Assembly: GCF_900473965.1 (NCBI RefSeq)
Contig: NZ_UCNJ01000002.1
Coordinates: 62,001-126,000, forward strand
DNA length: 64,000 nucleotides
Source: Synechococcus sp. UW179A
Lineage (GTDB): Bacteria > Cyanobacteriota > Cyanobacteriia > PCC-6307 > Cyanobiaceae
Direction: 5' to 3'
Shown here: positions 35,761 through 44,986 of the stretch, one piece after another
Layout: each line of letters starts with the position of its first letter
Numbering within the stretch: the stretch's first letter is position 1
Translations under genes and position numbers: made by a program
The notes under the pieces: generated by a model
Database searches by the model: none
Told to the model about the DNA's origin: nothing
Seen by the model: only the letters and a program-made list of their open reading frames with translations

Positions 35761-36879
35761 GTGCCAAAGTCCTTTCAGCACCTGGGGTTCTCCTTGGCGA
35801 TTCGGTTGGGATTTCAGCGCTTGAGCGCATGGCTTATCAGCCTGCTGATGCTGGTTGGGGTGGCCTGGACCCCTGCGGCCTGGGCGGGACTGCCCCAAGG
35901 AAACGCCGTGCAGGATCCAGCGGCGATCCTGCGCGATTCATTACCCATGAATCAGCAGGACCTACGCGATCTTCAACATCAACTTGAAGGCACCAGTGAC
36001 GACCTGCGTGCCAAGCGCTGGAGTGCTCTTGGACGCGGCCTCAAGCGCACCCAATCCCTACTGAGCGATAGGAAGAGCGCAATCATCGCCGCGATGCCCA
36101 GCGACGATCAATCAAAGGCTGAACAGATCCTTGATGCGGTAGCTGATGACCTGAACCTTCTCCAAGAACGCATTGAAGACAAAGACAAATTGGGATTTAT
36201 TCAGTCACGGCGCCAGGCCCTCAGCCAGATCGGTGATCTGGAAGCATTGCTGATTGATGACCGGCTGCCTGACATCCCGTCAGAATTCGATGACCTGCCA
36301 AGGCTGGCAGGTCGAGCCACCGTGGTGATCGAAACCACAGAAGGCGATCTCACTGCCGTAGTGGACGGTTACAACGCACCGCTCACCGCAGGGGCATTCA
36401 TTGATCTCAGCCTGAAAGGCTTTTATGACGGTTTGCCGTTCAACCGTGCGGAGGATTTCTACATCCTGCAGAGCGGCGATCCCAAAGGACCTGACATTGG
36501 TTACGTGGATCCAAAAACCAAGCAAGAACGTCACGTGCCCCTGGAAATCCGTGTTCCCGATGAGCCGGAAACCCTTTACAACCAGACCTTCGAAGACGTG
36601 GGTCTGTTCAAAGCCACACCAGTTCTTCCCTTCGCCACCCTGGGAACGTTGGGTTGGGCGCACTCCGATCAGGCCCTCGATGACGGCTCATCCCAGTTCT
36701 TTCTGTTTCTCTACGAAGCGGAGCTGACGCCTGCAGGGCTGAATCTGGTGGATGGGCGCAATGCAGCCTTCGGTTATGTCGTGGACGGGTTCGATGTGCT
36801 CGAGGAACTGGGCGTCAACGATGAGATCAAAAAGATCAAAGTGGTCGAAGGTGCAGATCGACTCCAGCAGCACGCCTGA
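35761..36879 (+). CDS. Thylakoid-lumen-type cyclophilin (CYP38/TLP40-like)
   Basis: A 372-aa protein from GTG 35761: signal peptide ([18 protein letters not shown]), a helical domain (about 55-165, partly coiled-coil) and a C-terminal cyclophilin-type PPIase domain (about 185-365; [53 protein letters not shown]). This order matches plant CYP38/TLP40 and its cyanobacterial counterpart, which assist photosystem II assembly. PPIase residues are partly substituted as in that group, so the role may be mainly as chaperone. thiL follows after 5 bp. Confidence 0.85.
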   Translation: MPKSFQHLGFSLAIRLGFQRLSAWLISLLMLVGVAWTPAAWAGLPQGNAVQDPAAILRDSLPMNQQDLRDLQHQLEGTSDDLRAKRWSALGRGLKRTQSLLSDRKSAIIAAMPSDDQSKAEQILDAVADDLNLLQERIEDKDKLGFIQSRRQALSQIGDLEALLIDDRLPDIPSEFDDLPRLAGRATVVIETTEGDLTAVVDGYNAPLTAGAFIDLSLKGFYDGLPFNRAEDFYILQSGDPKGPDIGYVDPKTKQERHVPLEIRVPDEPETLYNQTFEDVGLFKATPVLPFATLGTLGWAHSDQALDDGSSQFFLFLYEAELTPAGLNLVDGRNAAFGYVVDGFDVLEELGVNDEIKKIKVVEGADRLQQHA

Positions 36880-36884
36880 GCTGA

Positions 36885-37886
36885 GTGACTGTCACACTGG
36901 CGAAGCTGGGTGAAGAGGAGCTACTCAGGCGGCTGGCCTGCTTCGCTCCACCGGGCCAGATGGCTGATGACACAGCCACCCTGGCCCCCGACCCCAGGCA
37001 ACTGCTGGTGAACACTGATGTTCTGGTGGAAGACATTCACTTCAGTGAGCGCACCACTAGCCCAGCGGATGTGGGCTGGCGGGCCGTTGCGACCAACCTG
37101 TCGGATCTAGCAGCTAGCGGTGCCGTTGCTGTGGAGGGGATCACGGTGGCTCTGGTGGCACCGGGAAACACCCCATGGAACTGGGTGGAGGATCTTTACT
37201 GCGGGATCAGCGAAGCTCTCAACTGCTACGGAGGCATCCTGCTGGGAGGGGATTGCTCCGCAGGCAGTCAAAGACTGATCTCGATCACCGCGCTCGGTCG
37301 ACTGGGGCCTCTCCACCTGCACCGCGCTAATGCCTGTCCAGGCGACTGGCTCGTGACCAGTGGCGCCCATGGTCTGAGCCGTTTAGGGCTAGCACTGCTT
37401 CAAGGTGATCCGACTTTGGATAGCAATTTTGTACTAGCAGACGGCCTTCAACACCAGGCCATCAGCCAACATCGTCGCCCCAGACCCCGGCTAGATGCCT
37501 TGACCACCCTGCTCGAGCACAAACCTGAGGACTTGCCCTGGAGAGCAGCCGGCACGGACAGCAGTGACGGGCTTTTGGCGGCGGTGAAGGCTGTTTGCAA
37601 CAGCAGTCAATGCGGAGCTCAACTGACCTATGACTGGCTTCCGCGGGCAGAAGGATGGCCTGCTGGAGAGCTCTGGGATCAATGGTGTCTGAACGGCGGC
37701 GAAGATTTTGAACTGGTGCTGAGTCTCCCAGCCGTCTGGGCGCAGCGCTGGCTTGAACACCAACCCAACAGCCGCCGCATTGGCAGCATCACCGCTCAAA
37801 TCAATGAGATTGTGTGGACTGACAGCAGAGTTCCTGTTGCCAGTGATGGATTTGATCACTTCAGCTCTGGGCTTCAGAACGCATGA
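36885..37886 (+). CDS. thiL: Thiamine-monophosphate kinase
   Basis: A 333-aa PurM/SelD-like kinase making thiamine diphosphate from thiamine phosphate. ATP/metal motifs: DDTATLAPD near 27, DVLVEDIHFSERTTSP, LLGGDCSAG, the GTDSSDGLL segment near 225 and NGGEDFELVL. GTG start 36885. It lies 5 bp after the cyclophilin gene, so probably the same transcript although functions differ. Confidence 0.95.
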   Translation: MTVTLAKLGEEELLRRLACFAPPGQMADDTATLAPDPRQLLVNTDVLVEDIHFSERTTSPADVGWRAVATNLSDLAASGAVAVEGITVALVAPGNTPWNWVEDLYCGISEALNCYGGILLGGDCSAGSQRLISITALGRLGPLHLHRANACPGDWLVTSGAHGLSRLGLALLQGDPTLDSNFVLADGLQHQAISQHRRPRPRLDALTTLLEHKPEDLPWRAAGTDSSDGLLAAVKAVCNSSQCGAQLTYDWLPRAEGWPAGELWDQWCLNGGEDFELVLSLPAVWAQRWLEHQPNSRRIGSITAQINEIVWTDSRVPVASDGFDHFSSGLQNA

Positions 37887-37888
37887 GC

Positions 37889-37917
37889 AAAAAAAATCCC
37901 TCCCGGTGGGAGGGATT
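37889..37917 (-). terminator. Intrinsic terminator between thiL and gap2
   Basis: AATCCCTCCC (37895-37904) pairs perfectly with GGGAGGGATT (37908-37917) around a 3-nt loop. On the minus strand the 10-bp stem runs straight into eight T's (37896-37889), a strong terminator for gap2. It also ends 31 nt after the thiL stop and could slow that transcript. Confidence 0.92.
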
Positions 37918-37938
37918 GAAGATCAGCTCTGATCCTGA

Positions 37939-38964
37939 TTATTTCCAGTTCCTGGCCACAACCTCGGCAAGGTCCACAACCCGCTGGCTGTAGCCCCACT
38001 CGTTGTCGTACCAGGCAACGATCTTGAAGAAGTTGTCACCCATGGCCAGGGTCAGATCCGCATCAAAGATGGTCGACTGATTGGTGCCGGCGTAGTCGCT
38101 GGACACCAAGGGGAGATCGCCGTATTTGATGATCTTGCTCATGGGGCCATCCGCAGCTGCCTTGAGGATCGACTTGATCTCATCCACGGAGGAGGCACGG
38201 TTGGACTCGAAGACCAGGTCAACGGCTGAGACGTTCGGAGTGGGCACGCGCATCGCGATACCAGTGAATTTGCCCTTCACAGCGGGGTAGACAAGAGCTA
38301 CGGCTTGGGCTGCACCGGTGGAGGTGGGAACCATGTTCACAGCAGCTGCACGAGCTCGGCGCAGATCTCGATGGTTGTTATCGAGAATCCGCTGGTCGCC
38401 TGTATAGCTGTGAATAGTGGTCATCAGGCCACGGTTGATGCCGATCGACTGATCGATCACTTTCACCAGGGGGGCGAGGCAATTAGTGGTGCAACTCGCA
38501 TTGCTGAGGATGTCGAAATCTTCATGACGGTATTGATCCTCATTCACTCCCACCACGAATGTGCCGACCTTGGGGCCTTTACCCGGAGCGGTGAGAATCA
38601 CCTTCTTGGCGCCGGCCTGAATATGCATGCTGGCCTTCTCGTCGGTATTGAAGACACCGGTCGACTCCAGAACAAGATCCACGCCCCAGTCCTTCCAAGG
38701 GCAATTCAGGGGATTGCGATCGGAGAAGAATTTGACCTGCTTGCCATTGACGATCATCGAGTCGTCCGTGGTTTCGATCTTCACGCTGGGATCCAGCTTG
38801 CCCAGGATGGAGTCGTAGGTCAGCAGGTGAGCACTGGTCTTGGGGTCCGAGGTGGCATTCACGCCCACAATCTCGATATCGGTGTCTGCGCCACGGCTGA
38901 TCCAACCCCGCATCACATTGCGACCGATTCGGCCGAATCCATTGATCGCAACGCGCAGAGTCAT
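37939..38964 (-). CDS. gap2: Glyceraldehyde-3-phosphate dehydrogenase (gap2 type)
   Basis: A 341-aa tetramer-forming GAPDH with NADxP-binding INGFGRIGRN at 7-16 and the catalytic cysteine C158 in SNASCTTN. The NATSDPKTSAHLL block near 36-48 is typical of the plastid-like, cyanobacterial Gap2 enzymes that work in the Calvin cycle and are controlled by CP12 and PRK. ATG 38964 (MTLRVAING) is preferred to TTG 38979. Strong terminator downstream; dyad element upstream. Confidence 0.95.
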   Translation of the reverse strand: MTLRVAINGFGRIGRNVMRGWISRGADTDIEIVGVNATSDPKTSAHLLTYDSILGKLDPSVKIETTDDSMIVNGKQVKFFSDRNPLNCPWKDWGVDLVLESTGVFNTDEKASMHIQAGAKKVILTAPGKGPKVGTFVVGVNEDQYRHEDFDILSNASCTTNCLAPLVKVIDQSIGINRGLMTTIHSYTGDQRILDNNHRDLRRARAAAVNMVPTSTGAAQAVALVYPAVKGKFTGIAMRVPTPNVSAVDLVFESNRASSVDEIKSILKAAADGPMSKIIKYGDLPLVSSDYAGTNQSTIFDADLTLAMGDNFFKIVAWYDNEWGYSQRVVDLAEVVARNWK

Positions 38965-38999
38965 ATTGGGAGCGGACAACCCGCAGGGAATGGCCGCTG

Positions 39000-39023
39000 A
39001 TCATACAGAAATCGCTAATTTCT
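39000..39023 (-). promoter_or_regulatory. gap2 promoter -10 and adjoining dyad
   Basis: On the minus strand TATGAT (39005-39000) makes a good -10 box, about 36 nt before the gap2 ATG. Just upstream AGAAAT and ATTTCT form a perfect 6-bp dyad with a 5-nt centre at 39007-39023, where a regulator overlapping the promoter could bind. No clear -35 is seen. Confidence 0.4.
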
Positions 39024-39098
39024 AATGAATGAGCCTCTCCATCGAATTGTTGAGGGGAGCTAGCGCGACAGTCTGCGCCAATTGGTGGTCAGCAGGAA

Positions 39099-40586
39099 AT
39101 GCTGATTTATGGTGCGCGTCCATGGCATTTGTTCTTGAGCAGATCGCTTGACAGCCCTTCTTCAGTGCACTTCATCGGTGCAGGCGGAATCGGCATGTCT
39201 GCCCTGGCGCGGATTCTGCTCAAGCGTGGTCACAGAGTGAGTGGCTCCGACCGCAAGATGTCTCCAGCAATGGAAGCCCTGCAGTCGCTTGGGATGGTGG
39301 CTTTCGCCTCCCAGACGGCAGAGAATTTTGATGAACTTAAAAAAGGAGGTCTAGCAGCGCCGTTAGTGGTGATCAGCAGCGCCATCCCGGACAGCAATCC
39401 TGAGCTGACCGCAGCCCGCCAATTGCAACTGACTATTTGGCACCGCTCCGATCTGCTGGCTGCCCTGATCGATCAACAGCCTTCAATCGCGGTAGCGGGC
39501 AGTCATGGCAAAACCACCACGAGCACAGTTGTCACCTCACTGCTTCACAGTGCTGGGGAAGATCCCACCGCTGTCATCGGTGGCATCGTTCCCTGCTTTG
39601 GAAGCAACGGACATGCCGGTTCAGGCCGTCTGCTGGTGGCAGAAGCCGATGAATCCGACGGCTCCCTGGTGAAATTCAACGCAACCCTGGGGGTGATTAC
39701 CAATCTGGAACTGGATCACACGGATCACTACAGGGATCTGGATGATCTGATCACCACAATGCGGCGCTTCGCAGCCGGTTGCGGTCGACTGCTTGCCAAT
39801 CAGGACGACCCGATCCTTAGCGAACACTTTCAGGCTGATGCCTGGTGGTCAGTGCAACGCAGCGACAACGTTGATTTCGCGGCCCTGCCTGTAGCCCTCG
39901 AAGGCGATCACACAGTTGCAGATCTCTACGAACAATCTGAGTACGTCGGCCGCATCACGTTGCCGCTGCCAGGGCTGCACAACCTCAGCAATGCCCTGGG
40001 AGCTATCGCTGCTTGCCGTTTGGAGGGAATCCCTCTCGAGCGTCTGGTCACGCACCTCAACGAACTCAAGACACCCGGTCGCCGCTTCGACTATCGCGGC
40101 GACTGGCAGGGACGTTTGGTGGTCGACGACTACGCCCATCATCCCAGTGAGGTGGCTGCGACCCTGGCAATGGCCGCTCTCATGGTGTCCAGTGGACGAA
40201 GCCCGCTACCGCGCAGCCCGAAACGACTGATGGCGGTGTTTCAACCGCATCGATACAGCCGCACGCAGGAATTTCAGAATGAGTTCGCGATGGCGCTCTC
40301 CAACGTCGACATCGTGGTCTTGGCTCCAGTGTTCTCAGCTGGTGAAGCCCCAATTCCCGGTGTCAGCAGCGCAGGCCTGGCGTCGTGCATTCAGCAACAC
40401 AGTGCTGATCAGACGGTTCTGGTGGCCAACAGCATGGACGAACTGACTGATCTTGTTCGTGAGCACAGCTGTGCTGATGACCTCGTCTTGGCGATGGGAG
40501 CCGGTGATGTGAACAGTCTCTGGTCACGGCTGTCGCCGAATGCATTGCAGGAGCAAACGTCATGTCAGTCGAGCCTGACAGCTTGA
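39099..40586 (+). CDS. murC: UDP-N-acetylmuramate-L-alanine ligase
   Basis: A 495-aa ATP-dependent ligase adding L-Ala to UDP-MurNAc. [14 protein letters not shown] near 24-37, ATP loop GSHGKTTT at about 134-141, [19 protein letters not shown] and [10 protein letters not shown] are typical. The first 20 residues look unconserved; GTG 39165 (VHFIGAGG) may be closer to the true N-terminus. Its last 25 bp overlap murB, which does the preceding step. Confidence 0.96.
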   Translation: MLIYGARPWHLFLSRSLDSPSSVHFIGAGGIGMSALARILLKRGHRVSGSDRKMSPAMEALQSLGMVAFASQTAENFDELKKGGLAAPLVVISSAIPDSNPELTAARQLQLTIWHRSDLLAALIDQQPSIAVAGSHGKTTTSTVVTSLLHSAGEDPTAVIGGIVPCFGSNGHAGSGRLLVAEADESDGSLVKFNATLGVITNLELDHTDHYRDLDDLITTMRRFAAGCGRLLANQDDPILSEHFQADAWWSVQRSDNVDFAALPVALEGDHTVADLYEQSEYVGRITLPLPGLHNLSNALGAIAACRLEGIPLERLVTHLNELKTPGRRFDYRGDWQGRLVVDDYAHHPSEVAATLAMAALMVSSGRSPLPRSPKRLMAVFQPHRYSRTQEFQNEFAMALSNVDIVVLAPVFSAGEAPIPGVSSAGLASCIQQHSADQTVLVANSMDELTDLVREHSCADDLVLAMGAGDVNSLWSRLSPNALQEQTSCQSSLTA

Positions 40587-41494
40587 GAGACCTGAAGGAC
40601 CATGGAATCCTGCAGGAGCGGGTTTCCCTGGCCCACTACACAACTTGGCGAGTGGGTGGACCGGCGCAATGGCTAGCCGAACCTACTGATGCCGAGCAAA
40701 TTCCCACCCTGCTCCATTGGGCAGCAAATGAGGGTTTACCCGTCCGCGTGATCGGTGCAGGATCCAATCTGCTGATTGCTGATGCAGGGCTTCCAGGACT
40801 CACCCTCTGTCTGCGACGGTTGCAGGGACTTGATTTGGATGCCCAGACCGGCAGAGTGCGTGCAAGCTCTGGGGAACCGATCCCAACCCTGGCAAGACGC
40901 GCCGCGAGAAAAGGATTGCAGGGGCTGGAGTGGGCCGTGGGCATCCCTGGGACGGTGGGCGGAGCCGCTGTGATGAACGCCGGTGCTCAGGGTGGCTGCA
41001 CGGCTGAACGATTAATCAGCGTGGATGTCGTTCCTCTGCAAGGCAACGATTTCGGCATCCGCAGGCTTGAGTGGAAATCGCTCGATTTCGCTTACCGCCA
41101 CAGTGCTCTGCAAACCCAACCTCTACTAGTGGTGGCCGCTGAATTTCAACTTGAAGCAGGTCATGATCCGGCCGAGCTGCAGCAACGCACCAGCGGAAAC
41201 CTCAACCACCGCACCAGCACCCAGCCCTACAAGCAACCAAGCTGCGGCAGCGTCTTTCGCAATCCAGAACCTGCAAAGGCCGGTCGGTTGATCGAGGGTC
41301 TTGGCCTGAAAGGCCGCCGGGTCGGTGGTGCGCAGGTCTCTGAAATGCATGCCAATTTCATTGTGAACACTGGCGGAGCCTGCGCTGCCGATATCCGCAA
41401 CCTGATCGGCATGGTGCAACAAGAGGTGGCCGATGCCCACGGCATCCAGCTCCAGCCTGAGGTGAAACGACTGGGATTCGAGATTGCGGCCTAA
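40562..41494 (+). CDS. murB: UDP-N-acetylenolpyruvoylglucosamine reductase
   Basis: A 310-aa FAD enzyme that reduces enolpyruvyl-UDP-GlcNAc to UDP-MurNAc. [29 protein letters not shown] (FAD site), [18 protein letters not shown] and the catalytic-serine region [10 protein letters not shown] are visible. The start lies inside the end of murC, so translation is coupled. Confidence 0.96.
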   Translation: MSVEPDSLRDLKDHGILQERVSLAHYTTWRVGGPAQWLAEPTDAEQIPTLLHWAANEGLPVRVIGAGSNLLIADAGLPGLTLCLRRLQGLDLDAQTGRVRASSGEPIPTLARRAARKGLQGLEWAVGIPGTVGGAAVMNAGAQGGCTAERLISVDVVPLQGNDFGIRRLEWKSLDFAYRHSALQTQPLLVVAAEFQLEAGHDPAELQQRTSGNLNHRTSTQPYKQPSCGSVFRNPEPAKAGRLIEGLGLKGRRVGGAQVSEMHANFIVNTGGACAADIRNLIGMVQQEVADAHGIQLQPEVKRLGFEIAA

Positions 41495-41518
41495 CCTTTC
41501 TGTTCCTTCAGCGATGCC

Positions 41519-41860
41519 ATGGCCGGGTTCGGACTTCCCAATTTTGGACAGCTCACCGAAGCCTTCCGCAAGGCACAGCAGATCCAGCAAGACGCTCAGA
41601 AACTGCAAGAAGAACTCGATGCCATGGAGATCGAAGGCAGTAGCGAGGACGGACGAGCGTGCATCTGGCTTTCCGGCAACCAGCAACCCCTACGTGTGAA
41701 ATTGGACCCGAGCCTGCTGAGTGAGGGACAGGAAGCTGCTGAAGCCGCCACACTCGCAGCACTTCAATCGGCCTACGAACGCTCAACTGGCACCATGAAG
41801 GAGCGGATGCAGGAGCTCACCGGCGGCCTCGATCTCAACCTGCCCGGAATGGGCGGCTGA
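41519..41860 (+). CDS. YbaB/EbfC nucleoid-associated protein
   Basis: A 113-aa small dimeric DNA-binding protein with the [12 protein letters not shown] start, a long amphipathic helix ([22 protein letters not shown]) and the conserved C-terminal [12 protein letters not shown]. In cyanobacteria the family is a nucleoid-associated regulator. It follows murB by 24 bp. Its last 26 bp overlap the convergent rsgA. Confidence 0.9.
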   Translation: MAGFGLPNFGQLTEAFRKAQQIQQDAQKLQEELDAMEIEGSSEDGRACIWLSGNQQPLRVKLDPSLLSEGQEAAEAATLAALQSAYERSTGTMKERMQELTGGLDLNLPGMGG

Positions 41861-42749
41861 TCTCAAGAAGTTCCTCCACAGCTTTGCGATACATGGGATA
41901 ACGCTCCCAGTCGCGTCTCACACCACAGCCCGGTTCATCCCGGTGCAGGCAGTCACGGAAACGGCAGGGATGTTGGTCAAGCTGGACACGCAGCTCTGGA
42001 AACAGCACCTCGAGATTAGAGACATCATCTGGTAATTCTGGGCGGTTAAACCCTGGAGTGTCGGCAACCCTGGAGCCAGGGGAGAAGGCATGCAATTCCA
42101 CATGACGTGTGGTGTGACGCCCCCTCTGCAGGCGACCTGAAACCTCACCCACACGTAACTGCAGTCCGGGCAGAAGACAATTCAGCAAAGAACTCTTACC
42201 CACCCCCGAGGGGCCGCAAAGCACAGAGATTGGAATGGTCGCCAATTGCGCGCGCAGTTGCTCAAGCCCCATTCCAGAACGCGTGGAAACAAGAATCGGG
42301 TCATAGCCCCATCCCTGCAGACGTTTGCGTAGTTGTGACAGAGCATTGGCATTTAGCAGATCGCACTTGGTCAGCACGAGCAGAACCTGCAACCCGGTCT
42401 TCTCAGCCGTGAGCAGAAACCTGCTGACCTGATCAGCATCAAGAGTGGGTTGCTCAACGGCAACTGCCACCAAGATGCAGGAGGCATTGGCCACGGGAGG
42501 ACGAACCAAAAAACTGCTGCGAGGTTCCACATCCGCAACCACGGCCCTGGCGTGATCACAGTCAATGGCTTCCACCAGAACACGATCACCCACATGGACC
42601 GCAGCACCACGATGGTTCAGTCGGGTGCGGCGTGTGCAGAGAAGACGAGAAGGAACATCGACAGGCGGGGCCTCAAGCTCCACCTCGAGGTAGTTGGCCT
42701 GAAGTGCAACAACCATGCCCGGATGCAGCTCTTGGCTAATTACCGGCAC
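41835..42749 (-). CDS. rsgA: Ribosome small subunit-dependent GTPase A
   Basis: A 304-aa circularly permuted GTPase of 30S maturation. N-terminal OB fold, then G4 (LTKCDLL) before G1 ([13 protein letters not shown]) and G3 (DTPGFNRP), and a C-terminal zinc site ([18 protein letters not shown]). GTG start 42749 lies inside the end of the TusA-like gene (14 bp overlap), suggesting coupled translation. Confidence 0.95.
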   Translation of the reverse strand: MPVISQELHPGMVVALQANYLEVELEAPPVDVPSRLLCTRRTRLNHRGAAVHVGDRVLVEAIDCDHARAVVADVEPRSSFLVRPPVANASCILVAVAVEQPTLDADQVSRFLLTAEKTGLQVLLVLTKCDLLNANALSQLRKRLQGWGYDPILVSTRSGMGLEQLRAQLATIPISVLCGPSGVGKSSLLNCLLPGLQLRVGEVSGRLQRGRHTTRHVELHAFSPGSRVADTPGFNRPELPDDVSNLEVLFPELRVQLDQHPCRFRDCLHRDEPGCGVRRDWERYPMYRKAVEELLEISRPFRAG

Positions 42750-42978
42750 AGATCACCTTCAACCGCACCTGAGCATCGGAGAGGCGCTCCACATGGACCT
42801 GATGGCCATCACGACGCAGTCCCGATACCACCATCTCTTCAGGCTCGCCAGGATCAAGATCCACCTGAAGGCACTGGCCGGAAGCCATGGTCTCAAGAGT
42901 GAGCCGACAGCGAATGAAATTGAGCGGACAGGGCGTCCCACAGAGATCGAGCTGACGATCGGGGAGACGTTCCATCAT
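42736..42978 (-). CDS. TusA-family sulfurtransferase-like protein
   Basis: An 80-aa protein from ATG 42978 (TTG 42984 would overlap the dnaJ stop). The CGTPCPLNFIR motif near residues 13-23 matches the CPxP-type active-site loop of TusA/SirA proteins, which pass sulfur as cysteine persulfide. Full TusA partners (TusBCDE) are not nearby, so the sulfur acceptor is unknown. Between dnaJ and rsgA on one strand. Confidence 0.85.
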   Translation of the reverse strand: MMERLPDRQLDLCGTPCPLNFIRCRLTLETMASGQCLQVDLDPGEPEEMVVSGLRRDGHQVHVERLSDAQVRLKVICAGN

Positions 42979-42980
42979 GG

Positions 42981-44111
42981 TCAACGCTGTCCAAACAGAC
43001 GTGCAAACAGACCGCTCTTGTGGTGATGATGCTGCTCTCCCCTGGCGGAGTGATGACCAGCCAGCTCCTCGAGCAATCCCCTTTCTTCATGATTAAGACG
43101 GGTGGGGAGCTTTACATTGACCCTGATGCGCTGATTGCCGCGGGCCACAGGATTACCCAGCTTGGGAATGCCCTTGTTCTCCAAAGTCAGAACAGCATTG
43201 GGTTGAGTTCCAGCAGGAATCTCAAGGCTGGTTGGACCATCCACGGTGTCCACTTCGATGGTGTCCCCAAGAATCGCCTGGAGGTAGCTGACCTTCACCT
43301 CGGAATGAACCGTCAGTCCATCCCTCTGTAAGGAGGGGTGCGATTTAACAGTCAAAAACACGTACAAGTCGCCAGATGGGCCTCCGCGAAGACCCGCATT
43401 GCCCTCACCAGTCACCCTCAGACGGGTACCGGTATCAACACCGGCCGGAATGTTGATGCGCAGCTTCTTGCGGACCTGAGTCACGCCCTGACCGCCACAG
43501 GCATTGCAAGGATCAGCAATCACCTGACCACTGCCATTGCAGCTGGGACATTCAGCCACCTGGGTGAAACTACCAAAAGGGGTCCGAGTTGCCCGGCGCA
43601 CCTGACCGACTCCACCACAGGTGGAGCAGGTGGTCGGACCACTGCCGCTTTTGGCACCACTACCGGAGCATGTACTGCAGGTCTCCAGATGAGGAACACG
43701 AATCTCGCGCTCCTGTCCGAACACTCCCTGCTCGAAATCGATCGTGAGGTCGTAACGAAGGTCATCCCCCTGCTGAGGACCTCGACGACGTTGCTGACGA
43801 CCACCACCGCCGGCCCCACCGAACCCGCTGAAGAAGGTTTCAAAAATATCGGCGAAGCCACCCATGTCGCCCATATCGGGCATGCCAGCAGCACCGCCAA
43901 GCCCAGCCTCACCGAATTGGTCGTAGCGACCTCGGGTCTGGGGATCGCTGAGAACTTCGTAGGCGCGACCGATCTCCTTGAAGCGATCTTCTGCGCCGGG
44001 ATCCTTGTTGATGTCCGGGTGGTACTGGCGAGCCAGTCGCCGATAGGCCCGTTTGAGGGTGTCGGCATCGGCATCCCTGCTGACACCGAGCAACTCGTAA
44101 TAATCGGCCAT
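42981..44111 (-). CDS. dnaJ: Chaperone protein DnaJ
   Basis: A 376-aa type I Hsp40. J-domain with HPD ([10 protein letters not shown]), a Gly-rich linker ([10 protein letters not shown]), four CxxCxGxG zinc repeats ([32 protein letters not shown]) and the C-terminal substrate domains. ATG 44111 lies 42 bp after grpE. grpE-dnaJ-tusA-rsgA form a tight minus-strand unit. Confidence 0.97.
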   Translation of the reverse strand: MADYYELLGVSRDADADTLKRAYRRLARQYHPDINKDPGAEDRFKEIGRAYEVLSDPQTRGRYDQFGEAGLGGAAGMPDMGDMGGFADIFETFFSGFGGAGGGGRQQRRRGPQQGDDLRYDLTIDFEQGVFGQEREIRVPHLETCSTCSGSGAKSGSGPTTCSTCGGVGQVRRATRTPFGSFTQVAECPSCNGSGQVIADPCNACGGQGVTQVRKKLRINIPAGVDTGTRLRVTGEGNAGLRGGPSGDLYVFLTVKSHPSLQRDGLTVHSEVKVSYLQAILGDTIEVDTVDGPTSLEIPAGTQPNAVLTLENKGIPKLGNPVARGNQRIRVNVKLPTRLNHEERGLLEELAGHHSARGEQHHHHKSGLFARLFGQR

Positions 44112-44153
44112 CAGCTGGACGTCCCGAAGATCACAGTAAAAGCAGGGGTCTGA

Positions 44154-44891
44154 TCAACGGTTGGCATCTCCCGAAGCCTCCCCCTCAGAAGCGACTTCGG
44201 CATCAGAGCTGGACGTCTCGCTGTCGGCAGCCTGTTGTGGGCCTGGCCCCATCGACACCTTGACCATGGCGTGACGCAGGACGCGGCCATCGAGGTGATA
44301 GCCGCGCTGCAACTCCTCGATTACGACGTCTTCTGGATGCTCCTCACTGGGCTCGCGCAACACCGCCTCGTGCAGGGTTGGATCAAACTCCTGGCCGACC
44401 ACTCTCATCGGAGCAACACCAAGCTGTTTGAGCACCTCAACCAGCTGTTTGTAGAGCCCCTGATAGCTGCGGTGAAGCCCCTGGGCTTCTTCCGTCTGAG
44501 GATCAAGCTGCTGACGAGCACGCTCGAAATTATCCACAACGGGAAGGATTTCACTGAGAGTGCTGCAGATGAGCTGAAGCTTGAGGTCGTCCTGGTCACG
44601 ACTCTGACGCTTGCGGAAGTTGTCGAAGTCCGCGGCAATGCGCACGTATTGACCACGCAACACCTCATGCTCCTCTCTGAGCGCGGAGTGTTCCTTCTCG
44701 AGCTGCTCAAGACGGGCCTCGTTATCCACGGACTGGGAAGCTGACTCCGATTCGGCTACGCCTTCAGCGGCCGATGCCTCATCCACGACTGATGTCGTGT
44801 GCAGAGATTCGTTTGGATTCACGGCAGGTTGCTGGCCGTCGGAACCAGCCGATGACGGATCCTGCGCTGGGGTGGAAGCATCGCCACTCAT
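44154..44891 (-). CDS. grpE: Nucleotide exchange factor GrpE
   Basis: About 245 aa from ATG 44891 ([10 protein letters not shown]). A long acidic, Ser/Glu-rich N-terminal extension (about 1-85) precedes the coiled-coil ([21 protein letters not shown]-like) and the conserved C-terminal [31 protein letters not shown]. It recharges DnaK with ATP and pairs with the adjacent dnaJ. No CIRCE element is seen upstream in the gap to pilB. Confidence 0.95.
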   Translation of the reverse strand: MSGDASTPAQDPSSAGSDGQQPAVNPNESLHTTSVVDEASAAEGVAESESASQSVDNEARLEQLEKEHSALREEHEVLRGQYVRIAADFDNFRKRQSRDQDDLKLQLICSTLSEILPVVDNFERARQQLDPQTEEAQGLHRSYQGLYKQLVEVLKQLGVAPMRVVGQEFDPTLHEAVLREPSEEHPEDVVIEELQRGYHLDGRVLRHAMVKVSMGPGPQQAADSETSSSDAEVASEGEASGDANR

Positions 44892-44986
44892 GCTGACCGG
44901 TTGCGAATTCACGTCTAGACATGTTGATAGGTGAGGCAGTCCTCCCACAAGCGGGGGAAGCCCGCACCTTTCTGCGAATTTGATCC
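44892..44986. promoter_or_regulatory. Divergent grpE/pilB intergenic region
   Basis: This 95-bp gap must drive the chaperone genes one way and the pilus genes the other. It has a GCGGG/CCCGC hairpin (near 44959-44973) and the octamer TGCGAATT twice. No CIRCE inverted repeat is present. Promoter boxes cannot be fixed by eye. Confidence 0.35.

Noticed and set aside
43338-44153. Long open frame (271 codons) on the plus strand opposite dnaJ
   Set aside because: It is the mirror of dnaJ codons: Thr/Ala/Gly-rich with no domain, while the minus strand encodes an unmistakable DnaJ. High GC makes such antisense frames common here.
44892-44986. CIRCE heat-shock element before grpE
   Set aside because: No TTAGCACTC-N9-GAGTGCTAA-like repeat is present. 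The hairpin in the gap is GC-rich and unrelated.
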